Source: Candidatus Gastranaerophilales bacterium
GTDB taxonomy: Bacteria; Cyanobacteriota; Vampirovibrionia; Gastranaerophilales; Gastranaerophilaceae
Direction of reading: 5' to 3'
DNA length: 6,578 bases
NCBI GenBank assembly: GCA_905235825.1
Contig: CAJONH010000200.1
Span: forward strand, 1 to 6,578
The notes under the pieces are model-generated. The model did not search any database. It saw only the letters and a list, made by a program, of their open reading frames with translations, and was not told where the DNA came from. Made by a program: the position numbers and the translations under genes. Positions 1 to 6,346 of the stretch are shown piece after piece; the stretch's first letter is position 1; the number at the start of each line of letters is the position of its first letter.

Positions 1-90
1 AACCCCGCCGGCAAAGTGCTCACTTTTTAAAGTCACCACTCCCAAATTTCGTTCACACCCTTCGGGCTTATCACGAAATTTGCTCGGCAA
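1..90. repeat. GC-rich block of inverted repeats, probable edge of an interspersed repeat or structured element
   Basis: This block is about 49% G+C (44 of 90 bases) against roughly 30% in the rest of the window. It holds a perfect 10-bp inverted repeat, CAAATTTCGT at 43-52 and ACGAAATTTG at 73-82, with an inner CCC-TTC-GGG hairpin at 58-66. Next to it lie AAAGTG/CACTTT (13-18 and 21-26), ACTTT-TT-AAAGT (22-33) and the palindrome GCCGGC (7-12). No T-run follows the large hairpin on either strand, so it is not a standard intrinsic terminator. One minus-strand frame (90 down to 1) and one plus-strand frame (2 up to a TAA at 92-94) are both open throughout without an ATG, so neither can be called a gene. 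It lies just downstream of the EF-hand gene and continues beyond the window. Family unknown to me. Confidence 0.55.
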
Positions 91-114
91 TTAATATGTT
101 GTATAATCTTATTA

Positions 115-678
115 CTAAGAAGCGGTCGAATTTAAATTAGGACGAAGCGTATCAAGTACGCTGGAAGTATCGTCTTCGATGCCGTCATTATAATAAAGAC
201 TTACGTTGGAGGCTCTGTATGACTTATATTTAGCTTCTACTTCATCTCTTTGTGTATCATAGCTGAATTTGGTTATTTCATCGCTTGTAATTCTTCCGTC
301 GCCGTTTGAATCAATTTTATTGAAGTAGGTTAAAACAGTTGATAGTAATGTTTTATCGTAATTACCCGATGTGCAGAGATTTTGAATTTCGTTATAAGTC
401 AGTCCTTTAGACTGCATTGTTGACATTATGTTATTTAAATCAGCACCCGTTATTTCTCCGTCGCCGTCCTGATCCAGCGTATTAAAGTTTGTTGTCATAT
501 ATTGTAAAAATGAATAGTTTGAACCTAAATTCATCATTGTTTGAGTTGATAAGTCGGATAAATCCGTCAATGTAAGACCTGTTCCGGATGAATTTTTTCC
601 GTTCATTACCGTTGAATATGTGGATGCCAAGCCGGACATCGCTGTTGCTAAAAGTGTTTGTCCGTTTAAAATAGTCAT
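115..678 (-). CDS. Small EF-hand calcium-binding protein (two EF-hands)
   Basis: This 187-residue protein has two clear EF-hand loops. Loop 1 is DQDGDGEITGAD (residues 69-80), with ligands D69, D71, D73, T77 and an Asp, not the usual Glu, at the last position (D80). Loop 2 is DSNGDGRITSDE (residues 123-134), with D123, N125, D127, T131 and E134. The 40-odd residues between the loops are helical in character, as in a paired EF-hand domain. The first 50 residues are rich in Ser, Thr, Gly and Leu. There is no hydrophobic signal peptide or membrane segment, so the protein is probably cytoplasmic or exported by another route. The acidic stretch near residues 165-171 is not an EF-hand. An AAGGAG site at 684-689, five bases before the ATG, fixes the start. 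The gene probably has its own promoter. Calcium binding is well supported; the role (sensor, buffer or structural) is unknown. Confidence 0.9.
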   Translation of the reverse strand: MTILNGQTLLATAMSGLASTYSTVMNGKNSSGTGLTLTDLSDLSTQTMMNLGSNYSFLQYMTTNFNTLDQDGDGEITGADLNNIMSTMQSKGLTYNEIQNLCTSGNYDKTLLSTVLTYFNKIDSNGDGRITSDEITKFSYDTQRDEVEAKYKSYRASNVSLYYNDGIEDDTSSVLDTLRPNLNSTAS

Positions 679-683
679 ATAAA

Positions 684-689
684 CTCCTT
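684..689 (-). promoter_or_regulatory. Ribosome-binding site of the EF-hand gene
   Basis: AAGGAG on the minus strand, five bases upstream of the ATG at 678. It is the strongest Shine-Dalgarno match in the window and contrasts with the weak or absent sites of the other genes, suggesting efficient translation. Confidence 0.75.
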
Positions 690-716
690 ATTTTTACTTA
701 TTGCATATTTTAACTC

Positions 717-745
717 ATTATAATTCTAATGATTTTTTTTCAAAA
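717..745 (-). promoter_or_regulatory. Candidate sigma-70-type promoter of the EF-hand gene
   Basis: On the minus strand a perfect TATAAT -10 box lies at 717-722. A -35-like element is TTTTGA at 740-745 (17-base spacer) or TTGAAA at 738-743 (15-base spacer). Transcription would start near 710, giving a leader of about 30 bases that contains the AAGGAG site. In such AT-rich DNA a TATAAT can occur by chance, but its position relative to the ribosome-binding site and its place in the 108-base gap after the previous gene make it plausible. Confidence 0.45.
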
Positions 746-786
746 GTAAATACTATATCCGTATTAAATTCAACTTTTTATTAAAA

Positions 787-2280
787 TTATTTTTGCTGAC
801 TTACATAATCTCTTATCATAGATAATAAAGCTGAAACAGAAATCAGCGGAGTTAAAAGAATTACCGGATAAAAGTAGAAAAATTGCCAGACAGGCATTAA
901 AACGAGTATTTGAAATAATATAACCATTATAAACATTGGGGATAATATAAAAAATTTTTTTCGTCTTAATATGCCGTATAATAAACACGGTAACAATAAC
1001 ACAAGATAATTAACAGGATTATATATTACTTTTGAAATAATATTATTGTTAAATTCAGAATTTCCATATACACATAGAGAAATTATTTTATTTTTTAAAT
1101 TCAGATATTTTATATTTTTCAACCAATATATATCTTCATGATTAAAGTGATGATTTTGCATTTTTAAAAGTATAAAATCATCAAAACGCAATTGCTCGTT
1201 TATTTTACCGGCATTATATTTTATGATATCCGGTAAATGTTTAAATGTCATAATAAGCATTAGCTTTGCAGCCTGTTTTTGCAGTTCCTGCGTATCTTTG
1301 CTGCAATTATTATCCAAATACAAACATGCTGATGAATTGAGAGAGAGTACATTTTCAAATTTTTCATATTCGGGCAGTTGAAGATTATTTTGTTTATAAT
1401 AATCAAGAATATAAGAAAGATTGTGCAATTCATAAGACAAATGTAAATGATGTTTTTGAATTATGAATAAAGGAGAAAACAACAGAATAATACTTAAGCA
1501 ATATACAATAAAAGTTTTCAGATTAAATATTTTCATAAAATAAAATAATAAAGGCAAAATAATCAGAAATGAAATATTTTCTATTCTCATAAATATTATA
1601 ATTGCACTTATAAATCCCAATAAAGCAGCTTGAAGCGGTTTATTTTCGTATTTGTTTTCATTAAAAAATATATAAAATATCAAAAAGCATAAGATATAAG
1701 ATACAAATATCTGTGAATATTGAACAAGAGAAAATATAAGTATTGCGGGAATACAAAAGAATATTACTGCGAAATAACTTAACTTTCCGTATTTTTCCTT
1801 TAAATTAATAACACAATACGAGAAAATCAGAGAATAAATAAACGAGCATACAATACTAACCGAAAATACGGAAGGGATTATATTTTTAGAAATTAAAAAT
1901 AACATATTAGGAATTAAGTTATGAAACCATGAAATTTCATATTTGTCGATTAAAGGGATTATATAATAGCAGTCATGAAAGGAAAGAGAAAATGGTTTTG
2001 TTATTATAAAAAAAAGCATATTTAATAAAAAATAAAAAAGCGTATGTTTGGTAAAATCAATTATTTTTTGATTTTTATTAAGAAATGCCCGCAAAGAAAT
2101 ACAAATTAATTGATAAAAAATTACAAGAAAAATAAAAGCCGTTATTAAAGCGGATATATAAATAATTTTTTGCGGTAGAATAACCATTTGACCGTACGGT
2201 ATTGCATATTTATGTACAATATAAAAATGTATACAGGTAAAAATAAAAAATAATATATTTAATAAAAATTTTATATTCAT
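787..2280 (-). CDS. Multi-pass membrane protein, possible GT-C (GT39-like) glycosyltransferase
   Basis: This 497-residue protein is very hydrophobic, with about 11-13 predicted membrane helices: near residues 3-22, 33-62, 80-95, 135-158, 165-207 (two), 215-231, 235-275 (two) and three at the end (421-487). Between them sits a soluble stretch at about 276-420, rich in Asn, Lys, His and Tyr. The loop after the third helix carries HDCYY (102-106), reminiscent of the acidic loop motif of GT-C enzymes that use polyprenyl-phosphate sugars. MRIEN (231-235) and the closing FYFYP (468-472) also fit the general GT-C pattern. No family signature is exact, so the function is tentative; a lipid-linked sugar transferase or another envelope enzyme is possible. 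An in-frame TGA lies just upstream, so the ATG at 2280 is the first possible ATG, though it has no good ribosome-binding site. It starts 41 bases after the kinase stop. Its composition is among the most AT-rich here. Confidence 0.75.
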   Translation of the reverse strand: MNIKFLLNILFFIFTCIHFYIVHKYAIPYGQMVILPQKIIYISALITAFIFLVIFYQLICISLRAFLNKNQKIIDFTKHTLFYFLLNMLFFIITKPFSLSFHDCYYIIPLIDKYEISWFHNLIPNMLFLISKNIIPSVFSVSIVCSFIYSLIFSYCVINLKEKYGKLSYFAVIFFCIPAILIFSLVQYSQIFVSYILCFLIFYIFFNENKYENKPLQAALLGFISAIIIFMRIENISFLIILPLLFYFMKIFNLKTFIVYCLSIILLFSPLFIIQKHHLHLSYELHNLSYILDYYKQNNLQLPEYEKFENVLSLNSSACLYLDNNCSKDTQELQKQAAKLMLIMTFKHLPDIIKYNAGKINEQLRFDDFILLKMQNHHFNHEDIYWLKNIKYLNLKNKIISLCVYGNSEFNNNIISKVIYNPVNYLVLLLPCLLYGILRRKKFFILSPMFIMVILFQILVLMPVWQFFYFYPVILLTPLISVSALLSMIRDYVSQQK

Positions 2281-2314
2281 ATCGAATATATTACATCAAA
2301 AAGAATTATAATTT

Positions 2315-2333
2315 CCTGTTTCTACGAAACAGG
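2315..2333. other. Perfect 8-bp stem-loop over the kinase stop codon
   Basis: CCTGTTTC (2315-2322), a 3-base loop (2323-2325) and GAAACAGG (2326-2333) form a perfect inverted repeat that includes the TAG stop of the kinase gene. On the minus strand it is followed by AAATTATAATTC and then TTTTT, so the T-run is about a dozen bases away rather than adjacent. It could be a weak terminator, an mRNA 3'-end stabiliser, or a structure reducing read-through into the downstream membrane protein gene. Confidence 0.45.
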
Positions 2334-3998
2334 GATATTAACAATAAATTCACTGCCTTCATTCTCTTTAGATGTAAAAGATATTGTTCCTTTATGCATT
2401 TCTATTATTTTTTTAGATATTGAAAGTCCCAGTCCTGTTCCTATTCCTGATTTTTTTGTAGTAAAACCCGCTGAAAATATTTTACTTTTATTTTCCTGAG
2501 AAATTCCGCAGCCGTTATCTTTAATTTTTACGGTCAGAAATTTATCATCCATATTTGTTATTATTTCTATAATTCCTTCTTTTTTTTTGCTGTCAATACT
2601 GTGGCATGCATTCACGAGTAAATTCATGAACACTTGATTCATCATATTTACATAGCATTTTACTTCAGATATTTTACCGTAATTTTTTATTATTTTTGTA
2701 TTCTTTTTTATTTCGTGACCGATAAGTTTAAGTGTTAAATCGAGTTCACTGTTTATATCAGCCTCCTGTAGTTCTGCTTCATCAAGGCGGACAAATCTTT
2801 TCAACGATTTGACTATATCCGAAATTCTTTTTACGGCTTCAATATCAATTGAATTTAATTCTCTTAAAATATCAAGATGTTCTTTTGATATTTTTTCACC
2901 GGTATTAATTATTTTGTGGATTATTCCGTTATTTGAATTTATTGAAGCCAAAGGAGTATTAATTTCGTGGGCGACGCCTGCAACAAGCTGACCTATTGAT
3001 GCCATTTTTTCGGTATTTATAAGTTGAGTTTGAGTATCTTTTAATTCGGAAAGAGTTTTTGCCAATTTTTTATTCTTTTTATCAAGTTCTTGAATTAAAT
3101 CTGCCTGTATTATCGCACTTGCCAGCTGGACTGATATTGACTGCAATATTTCTCTGTTTTCTTTTTCATTAAAACGCTGTTTCGTTAGAGTTACAATAAT
3201 ACCCAGCAATTTATTTTTATAATAAACGGGAATTATAACACGTTTTACACCTTTTACCATTAATTCGGGCGAGTTAATATATTCTTTTAAACAAGTATTA
3301 ACCGTTATTTTTTTATCTTTTATACTCTCAATAATTTCCTGCTCATATTCTGTAACGGTATTAATTTCTATATCATTCCCCGTAACGGAATAATGAACTT
3401 TAAAAGAATTTTTTTCTTTATCCGAAAAATAAGTTTTAAAAGAGCCTAAAAGATTATGAATTTCATTCAGAGCAGAGGATAATATTGTATCAATGTTGTT
3501 TGTTTCTCTTATAACAAGGGAAATTCTGTTAATTATTCCCATTTTCAGTACTTGAGCCTGTGCGTGTTCTTTTAATTTTTCAAATTTTTCGGTCGATTGT
3601 TTTATTTTATCATAATCTTCTTTTAAATTTTGAAATCTTACTTCCAGAGTGTTAAATTTATCATTTATTGTAATATCTTTAAAAATAACAGCTTTTAAAT
3701 CATCAAATCTAAATGTATGTATGTAATAATAGGAATATTCGTCATTTTTATTTTGATAAGTACAAACCGTATGAAAATTTTCATTTGATTTTAATAATAA
3801 ATCAATAGGTGTTTCGTTATTTATGTTTTCGGTTGACAGCGAACAAATGTTAAAATTAAATCGTTTTTTAAATCTGTCAGTTGATTTAAAATCAGAAAAT
3901 ATATCAAGAAACCGTTTGTTTTTAAAGACAATTTTATTATCATTTGAAAATGCACAAACAGGCTCGTCAAAATTATTAAATAAATATGTTTTATCCAT
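2322..3998 (-). CDS. Soluble PAS-GAF sensor histidine kinase
   Basis: This hybrid-free histidine kinase has 558 residues when started at the ATG at 3998. In order: a PAS-like sensor (about 5-110), a coiled coil (about 112-155), a GAF-like domain (about 160-298), a second coiled coil (300-333), a HisKA dimerisation domain with phospho-acceptor H344 in GVAHEINTPL, and a complete HATPase domain. The ATPase domain shows the N box (N459, N463), G1 (DNGCGI from D494), the F region (507-515) and G2 (GIGTGLGLS from 518). HEINT also fits the ExxT motif linked to response-regulator phosphatase activity. There are no membrane segments, so it should sense an internal signal; a small ligand, redox state or partner protein bound by PAS or GAF is possible. 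No response regulator lies nearby. An alternative TTG start at 4019 adds seven residues and overlaps DUF212, but has no ribosome-binding site. The ATG follows AGGA and opens directly with the PAS sequence. Confidence 0.92.
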   Translation of the reverse strand: MDKTYLFNNFDEPVCAFSNDNKIVFKNKRFLDIFSDFKSTDRFKKRFNFNICSLSTENINNETPIDLLLKSNENFHTVCTYQNKNDEYSYYYIHTFRFDDLKAVIFKDITINDKFNTLEVRFQNLKEDYDKIKQSTEKFEKLKEHAQAQVLKMGIINRISLVIRETNNIDTILSSALNEIHNLLGSFKTYFSDKEKNSFKVHYSVTGNDIEINTVTEYEQEIIESIKDKKITVNTCLKEYINSPELMVKGVKRVIIPVYYKNKLLGIIVTLTKQRFNEKENREILQSISVQLASAIIQADLIQELDKKNKKLAKTLSELKDTQTQLINTEKMASIGQLVAGVAHEINTPLASINSNNGIIHKIINTGEKISKEHLDILRELNSIDIEAVKRISDIVKSLKRFVRLDEAELQEADINSELDLTLKLIGHEIKKNTKIIKNYGKISEVKCYVNMMNQVFMNLLVNACHSIDSKKKEGIIEIITNMDDKFLTVKIKDNGCGISQENKSKIFSAGFTTKKSGIGTGLGLSISKKIIEMHKGTISFTSKENEGSEFIVNIPVS

Positions 3999-4001
3999 TG
4001 T

Positions 4002-4005
4002 TCCT
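4002..4005 (-). promoter_or_regulatory. Kinase ribosome-binding site overlapping the DUF212 stop codon
   Basis: On the minus strand TAGGAACAATG contains the DUF212 TAG stop (4004-4006), an AGGA Shine-Dalgarno core (4002-4005) and the kinase ATG (3996-3998). Spacing is only three bases, which is short, but ribosomes ending DUF212 would stop right on it. This supports translational coupling and the ATG start over the upstream TTG. Confidence 0.5.
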
Positions 4006-4453
4006 ATTGAAATAAGCAAAAATGATTAATGTATGCAATATAAATACCGAGTAAAGCTCCGCCGAAAACTTCAACGGGAGTATGACCCAAAAGTTCTTTT
4101 AATCTTTCCGGCTGCATTTGTCCCTGTGAATAGAACTCATCGCAAATTTTATTTAAGCAGGCGGCAATTTTTCCTGTTGAACGTCTTAAACCTGCCGCAT
4201 CATACATTACAACAAGTGCAGAACCCAGTGCTATTGAAAATTCAACCTGATCAAATCCGCAAATGAAACCTACGGTTGTTGAAAGAGCAATTACACCTGC
4301 CGTATGAGCACTGGGCATTCCGCCCGTTGTTGCAAGTACCTGAAAATTAACTTTTTTTGTCTTAAAAATATGACCTATAAATTTTAACAATTGAGCAACA
4401 AAAGCTGCTTCTATACCGTTAAAAAGAACTTCGTAACTTGTATTTAATAACAT
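4004..4453 (-). CDS. DUF212 / divergent PAP2 family membrane protein
   Basis: This 149-residue protein is full length for the DUF212 family. It has the family hallmarks GGMPSAHTA (44-52), VMYDAAGLRR (82-91) and LLGHTPVEVFGGALLG (121-136). These resemble PAP2 lipid phosphatase motifs: PSAH (H50) for PSGH, and H124-TPV-E128 for the HxxxD site. About four hydrophobic segments (10-30, 49-66, 72-87, 127-146) indicate an inner-membrane protein. PAP2 enzymes remove phosphate from lipid phosphates such as polyprenyl diphosphates, but activity of DUF212 proteins is not, to my knowledge, established, and the usual KxxxxxxRP motif is not evident. The start overlaps the end of the prenyl synthase by 10 bases, with GGGGA at 4461-4465 seven bases before the ATG. 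Pairing with a CrtE-type synthase is known from Cyanobacteria and hints at a role in prenyl-lipid metabolism. Confidence 0.92.
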   Translation of the reverse strand: MLLNTSYEVLFNGIEAAFVAQLLKFIGHIFKTKKVNFQVLATTGGMPSAHTAGVIALSTTVGFICGFDQVEFSIALGSALVVMYDAAGLRRSTGKIAACLNKICDEFYSQGQMQPERLKELLGHTPVEVFGGALLGIYIAYINHFCLFQ

Positions 4454-5340
4454 TTATCAATCCCCATAATAATATCTGATACTATCCCCTTTAAAATTTC
4501 CGATTTTATTTGTTCCTGTTTAAGTATATCATAAGCCTTATTACAAAGGAATAGTGTTTGTTGCTTGGCTTCTTGAAGTCCGAACATTGATACATAAGTT
4601 GATTTTTCGTTTTTCTCATCTTTTCCGGGAGTCTTGCCGAGCTGTTCTATTGTTGAAGTTACATCCAAAATATCATCATATATTTGAAATGCATATCCGA
4701 AATATTCAGCAAATAATGTTAATTTTTGTAATATATCTTCTTTAACACCTGCGATTATGGCACCTGACCTCATTGCCAGTTTGAACAATTTTGCGGTTTT
4801 ATATTCATAAAGATATTCAAGAGTTTCTTTTGAGATTTTCTTTTTTTCCGATTCTATATCAACAATTTGACCTGAAATAATACCGTCGACTCCTGCCGCT
4901 ATAAAAAATTCGTTTAAAACTCTGAGAATTATATCGCTTTTAACACTTTTGGGAGTCTTATCAATGATAATTTTAGGGGCATAGCTTAATAAAGCATCAC
5001 CTGCGAGGGTTGCGACTGCTTCACCGAACACTTTATGATTTGATGGTTTTCCCCTTCTGAAATCATCATTATCCATACAGGGTAAATCATCATGAATAAG
5101 GCTTTGACAGTGAAGCATTTCTATAGCACAAGCACAGGGCAGTATTTCTTCTTGTTTTGCTCCGAATAATAAAGCCGTTTCTATTGCCATTACGGGTCTT
5201 AGCCTTTTGCCGCCCGCAAGCAGTGAATACCTCATTGCTTCATATATTTTTTGGGGATATTTTATTTCAATATATTTATCCAAATGTTCATCTGTTATTT
5301 TTTTTATATTGTTAAATTTAGTTTTTGCAGTTTCATTCAT
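4444..5340 (-). CDS. crtE/ispA: Short-chain isoprenyl (farnesyl/geranylgeranyl) diphosphate synthase
   Basis: This 298-residue enzyme, the usual length for the family, condenses isopentenyl diphosphate with an allylic diphosphate in the cytoplasm to give FPP (C15) or GGPP (C20). Visible motifs are GGKRLRP (43-49), the first Asp-rich motif DDLPCMD (D84, D85, D90) with the two-residue insertion of bacterial FPP synthases and type II GGPP synthases, RRGKP (95-99), the KT pair (181-182), Q219 and the second Asp-rich motif DDILD (222-226). All catalytic residues are present. Residue -5 from the first motif is Gln79, not the aromatic residue typical of bacterial FPP synthases (Tyr in E. coli IspA), so a C20 product is possible. 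The surrounding SLIHDDLPxMDNDDFRRGKP closely matches cyanobacterial CrtE. It overlaps rsgA by 8 bases and DUF212 by 10. A purine-rich AAAGAAGA at 5349-5356 is its likely ribosome-binding site. Confidence 0.95.
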   Translation of the reverse strand: MNETAKTKFNNIKKITDEHLDKYIEIKYPQKIYEAMRYSLLAGGKRLRPVMAIETALLFGAKQEEILPCACAIEMLHCQSLIHDDLPCMDNDDFRRGKPSNHKVFGEAVATLAGDALLSYAPKIIIDKTPKSVKSDIILRVLNEFFIAAGVDGIISGQIVDIESEKKKISKETLEYLYEYKTAKLFKLAMRSGAIIAGVKEDILQKLTLFAEYFGYAFQIYDDILDVTSTIEQLGKTPGKDEKNEKSTYVSMFGLQEAKQQTLFLCNKAYDILKQEQIKSEILKGIVSDIIMGIDKCY

Positions 5341-6346
5341 CTTGTATATCTTCTTTATAAAATTTTTGTTTTGCCGTTTTTCTTGTCAGTTCTCTTTTTT
5401 TATGTGAAATTTTTGTCATAATTTTATTTTGATTATACTTCGTATTTCCTTCATTTTTAATAGACCGATTGGAAATTTTTTCTTCATATTGTTTTGCTTC
5501 TTCAACAAATTTTTTATAACTTTCATATCTGTTTTCATTCATATTTTGTATAATATCACTGAAAGCACAGCCGTCTTCGCCTGTATGCAGGCAGTTTTTA
5601 TATTTGCATGCCGAAGATTTATTTTGAAATTCCACAAAAAGTTTTTGTATTTCATAAGGAAGCAGAAAATCAAATTTTAAGTGAGAAAAACCGGGAGTAT
5701 CTGCTATATAAGTATTTTCTTCTAAATGAATAAGTTCGCAGTGACGGGTAGTATGAGTTCCCCTTTTTGTTTTATCGCTTACGGGAGCCGTTTTCAGTTT
5801 AAAATTATTTAATAAAGCATTTATTAAAGAGGATTTACCGACTCCCGATGAACCGCACAGTACGGTAGTGTTATTTTTTAAAACGGGTTTTAATTCTTCA
5901 AGCCCTGTTTTTTCCAAAGCGGAAGTAAATAAAATTTTATATTTTAATGGCTCATATATTTTTATAATTTCTTGTTTAAGTTCCTCTGTTTGAGAAAAAT
6001 CTTCTTTATTGAAGCATAAAACAGGTTTTATATTATGATATTCACAATGAGCTATATATCTGTTTAATTGTTCAATATCCAAATCAGGCTCTTTAAGAGC
6101 GGAAACTATTATAATGCTTGTTACATTTGCAGTTCGGGGACGTGATAATACGGTATTTCTTTTTTTTATTTCCGATATAAAAGCCTGCATTGAATTTTTA
6201 TCAAATTGTTCCAGTTCTACATAATCTCCCGTATAAACTTCATCCGAACGTTTTTTTATTACACTTCTGAGCTTTGCTTCAACAATCCCCATTGAAGTAT
6301 CAACATAATAAAAATCGGAAAAAATCTTTATCACTCTCCCTATCAT
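5333..6346 (-). CDS. rsgA: Ribosome small-subunit-dependent GTPase RsgA (circularly permuted)
   Basis: RsgA is a GTPase that checks late maturation of the 30S ribosomal subunit and leaves on GTP hydrolysis. This 337-residue copy has an N-terminal OB fold (1-65), then a circularly permuted G domain in the order G4 NKED (113-116), G5 TSA (141-143), G1 GSSGVGKSS (165-173), switch RGTHTTRH (195-202) and G3 DTPG (216-219). The C-terminal zinc site is CX4CXHX5C (C247, C252, H254, C260). All key residues are present. About 45 residues after the zinc domain form a Lys/Arg-rich tail (290-337), longer than in Bacillus RsgA; it may bind rRNA. The ATG at 6346 has no Shine-Dalgarno site, but MIGRVI is the expected family opening. 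It is the first gene of the operon and overlaps the prenyl synthase gene by 8 bases, so the two are probably co-translated although functionally unrelated. Confidence 0.96.
   Translation of the reverse strand: MIGRVIKIFSDFYYVDTSMGIVEAKLRSVIKKRSDEVYTGDYVELEQFDKNSMQAFISEIKKRNTVLSRPRTANVTSIIIVSALKEPDLDIEQLNRYIAHCEYHNIKPVLCFNKEDFSQTEELKQEIIKIYEPLKYKILFTSALEKTGLEELKPVLKNNTTVLCGSSGVGKSSLINALLNNFKLKTAPVSDKTKRGTHTTRHCELIHLEENTYIADTPGFSHLKFDFLLPYEIQKLFVEFQNKSSACKYKNCLHTGEDGCAFSDIIQNMNENRYESYKKFVEEAKQYEEKISNRSIKNEGNTKYNQNKIMTKISHKKRELTRKTAKQKFYKEDIQDE

Noticed and set aside
43..82. 10-bp inverted repeat as the intrinsic terminator of the EF-hand gene
   Set aside because: It is a strong hairpin, but no T-run follows it on the minus strand; it is better treated as part of the GC-rich element.
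1..94. Partial protein-coding gene in the open frames through the left edge
   Set aside because: A minus-strand frame and a plus-strand frame are equally open, neither has an ATG, and the palindromes explain the pattern without coding.
102..107. Plus-strand TATAAT
   Set aside because: There is no -35 box and no plus-strand gene downstream; a single hexamer in AT-rich DNA is expected by chance.
742..778. Inverted repeat AAAAGT..ATAC / GTAT..ACTTTT as a terminator for the membrane protein gene
   Set aside because: The stem is broken by unequal gaps (2 and 8 bases), is nearly all A/T, and is followed by A's rather than T's on the minus strand.
770..988. 72-codon minus-strand open frame
   Set aside because: It overlaps the membrane protein gene in another frame, shows no domain, and is explained by low stop density in AT-rich coding DNA.
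2809..4266. Plus-strand open frames at 2809-2991, 3823-4029 and 4033-4266
   Set aside because: They lie opposite the well-supported kinase and DUF212 genes and have no recognisable motifs.
4554..5680. Plus-strand open frames at 4554-4745, 5207-5407 and 5429-5680
   Set aside because: They are antisense shadows of the prenyl synthase and rsgA genes; their hydrophobic Phe/Ile-rich translations are what antisense Lys/Glu-rich coding gives.
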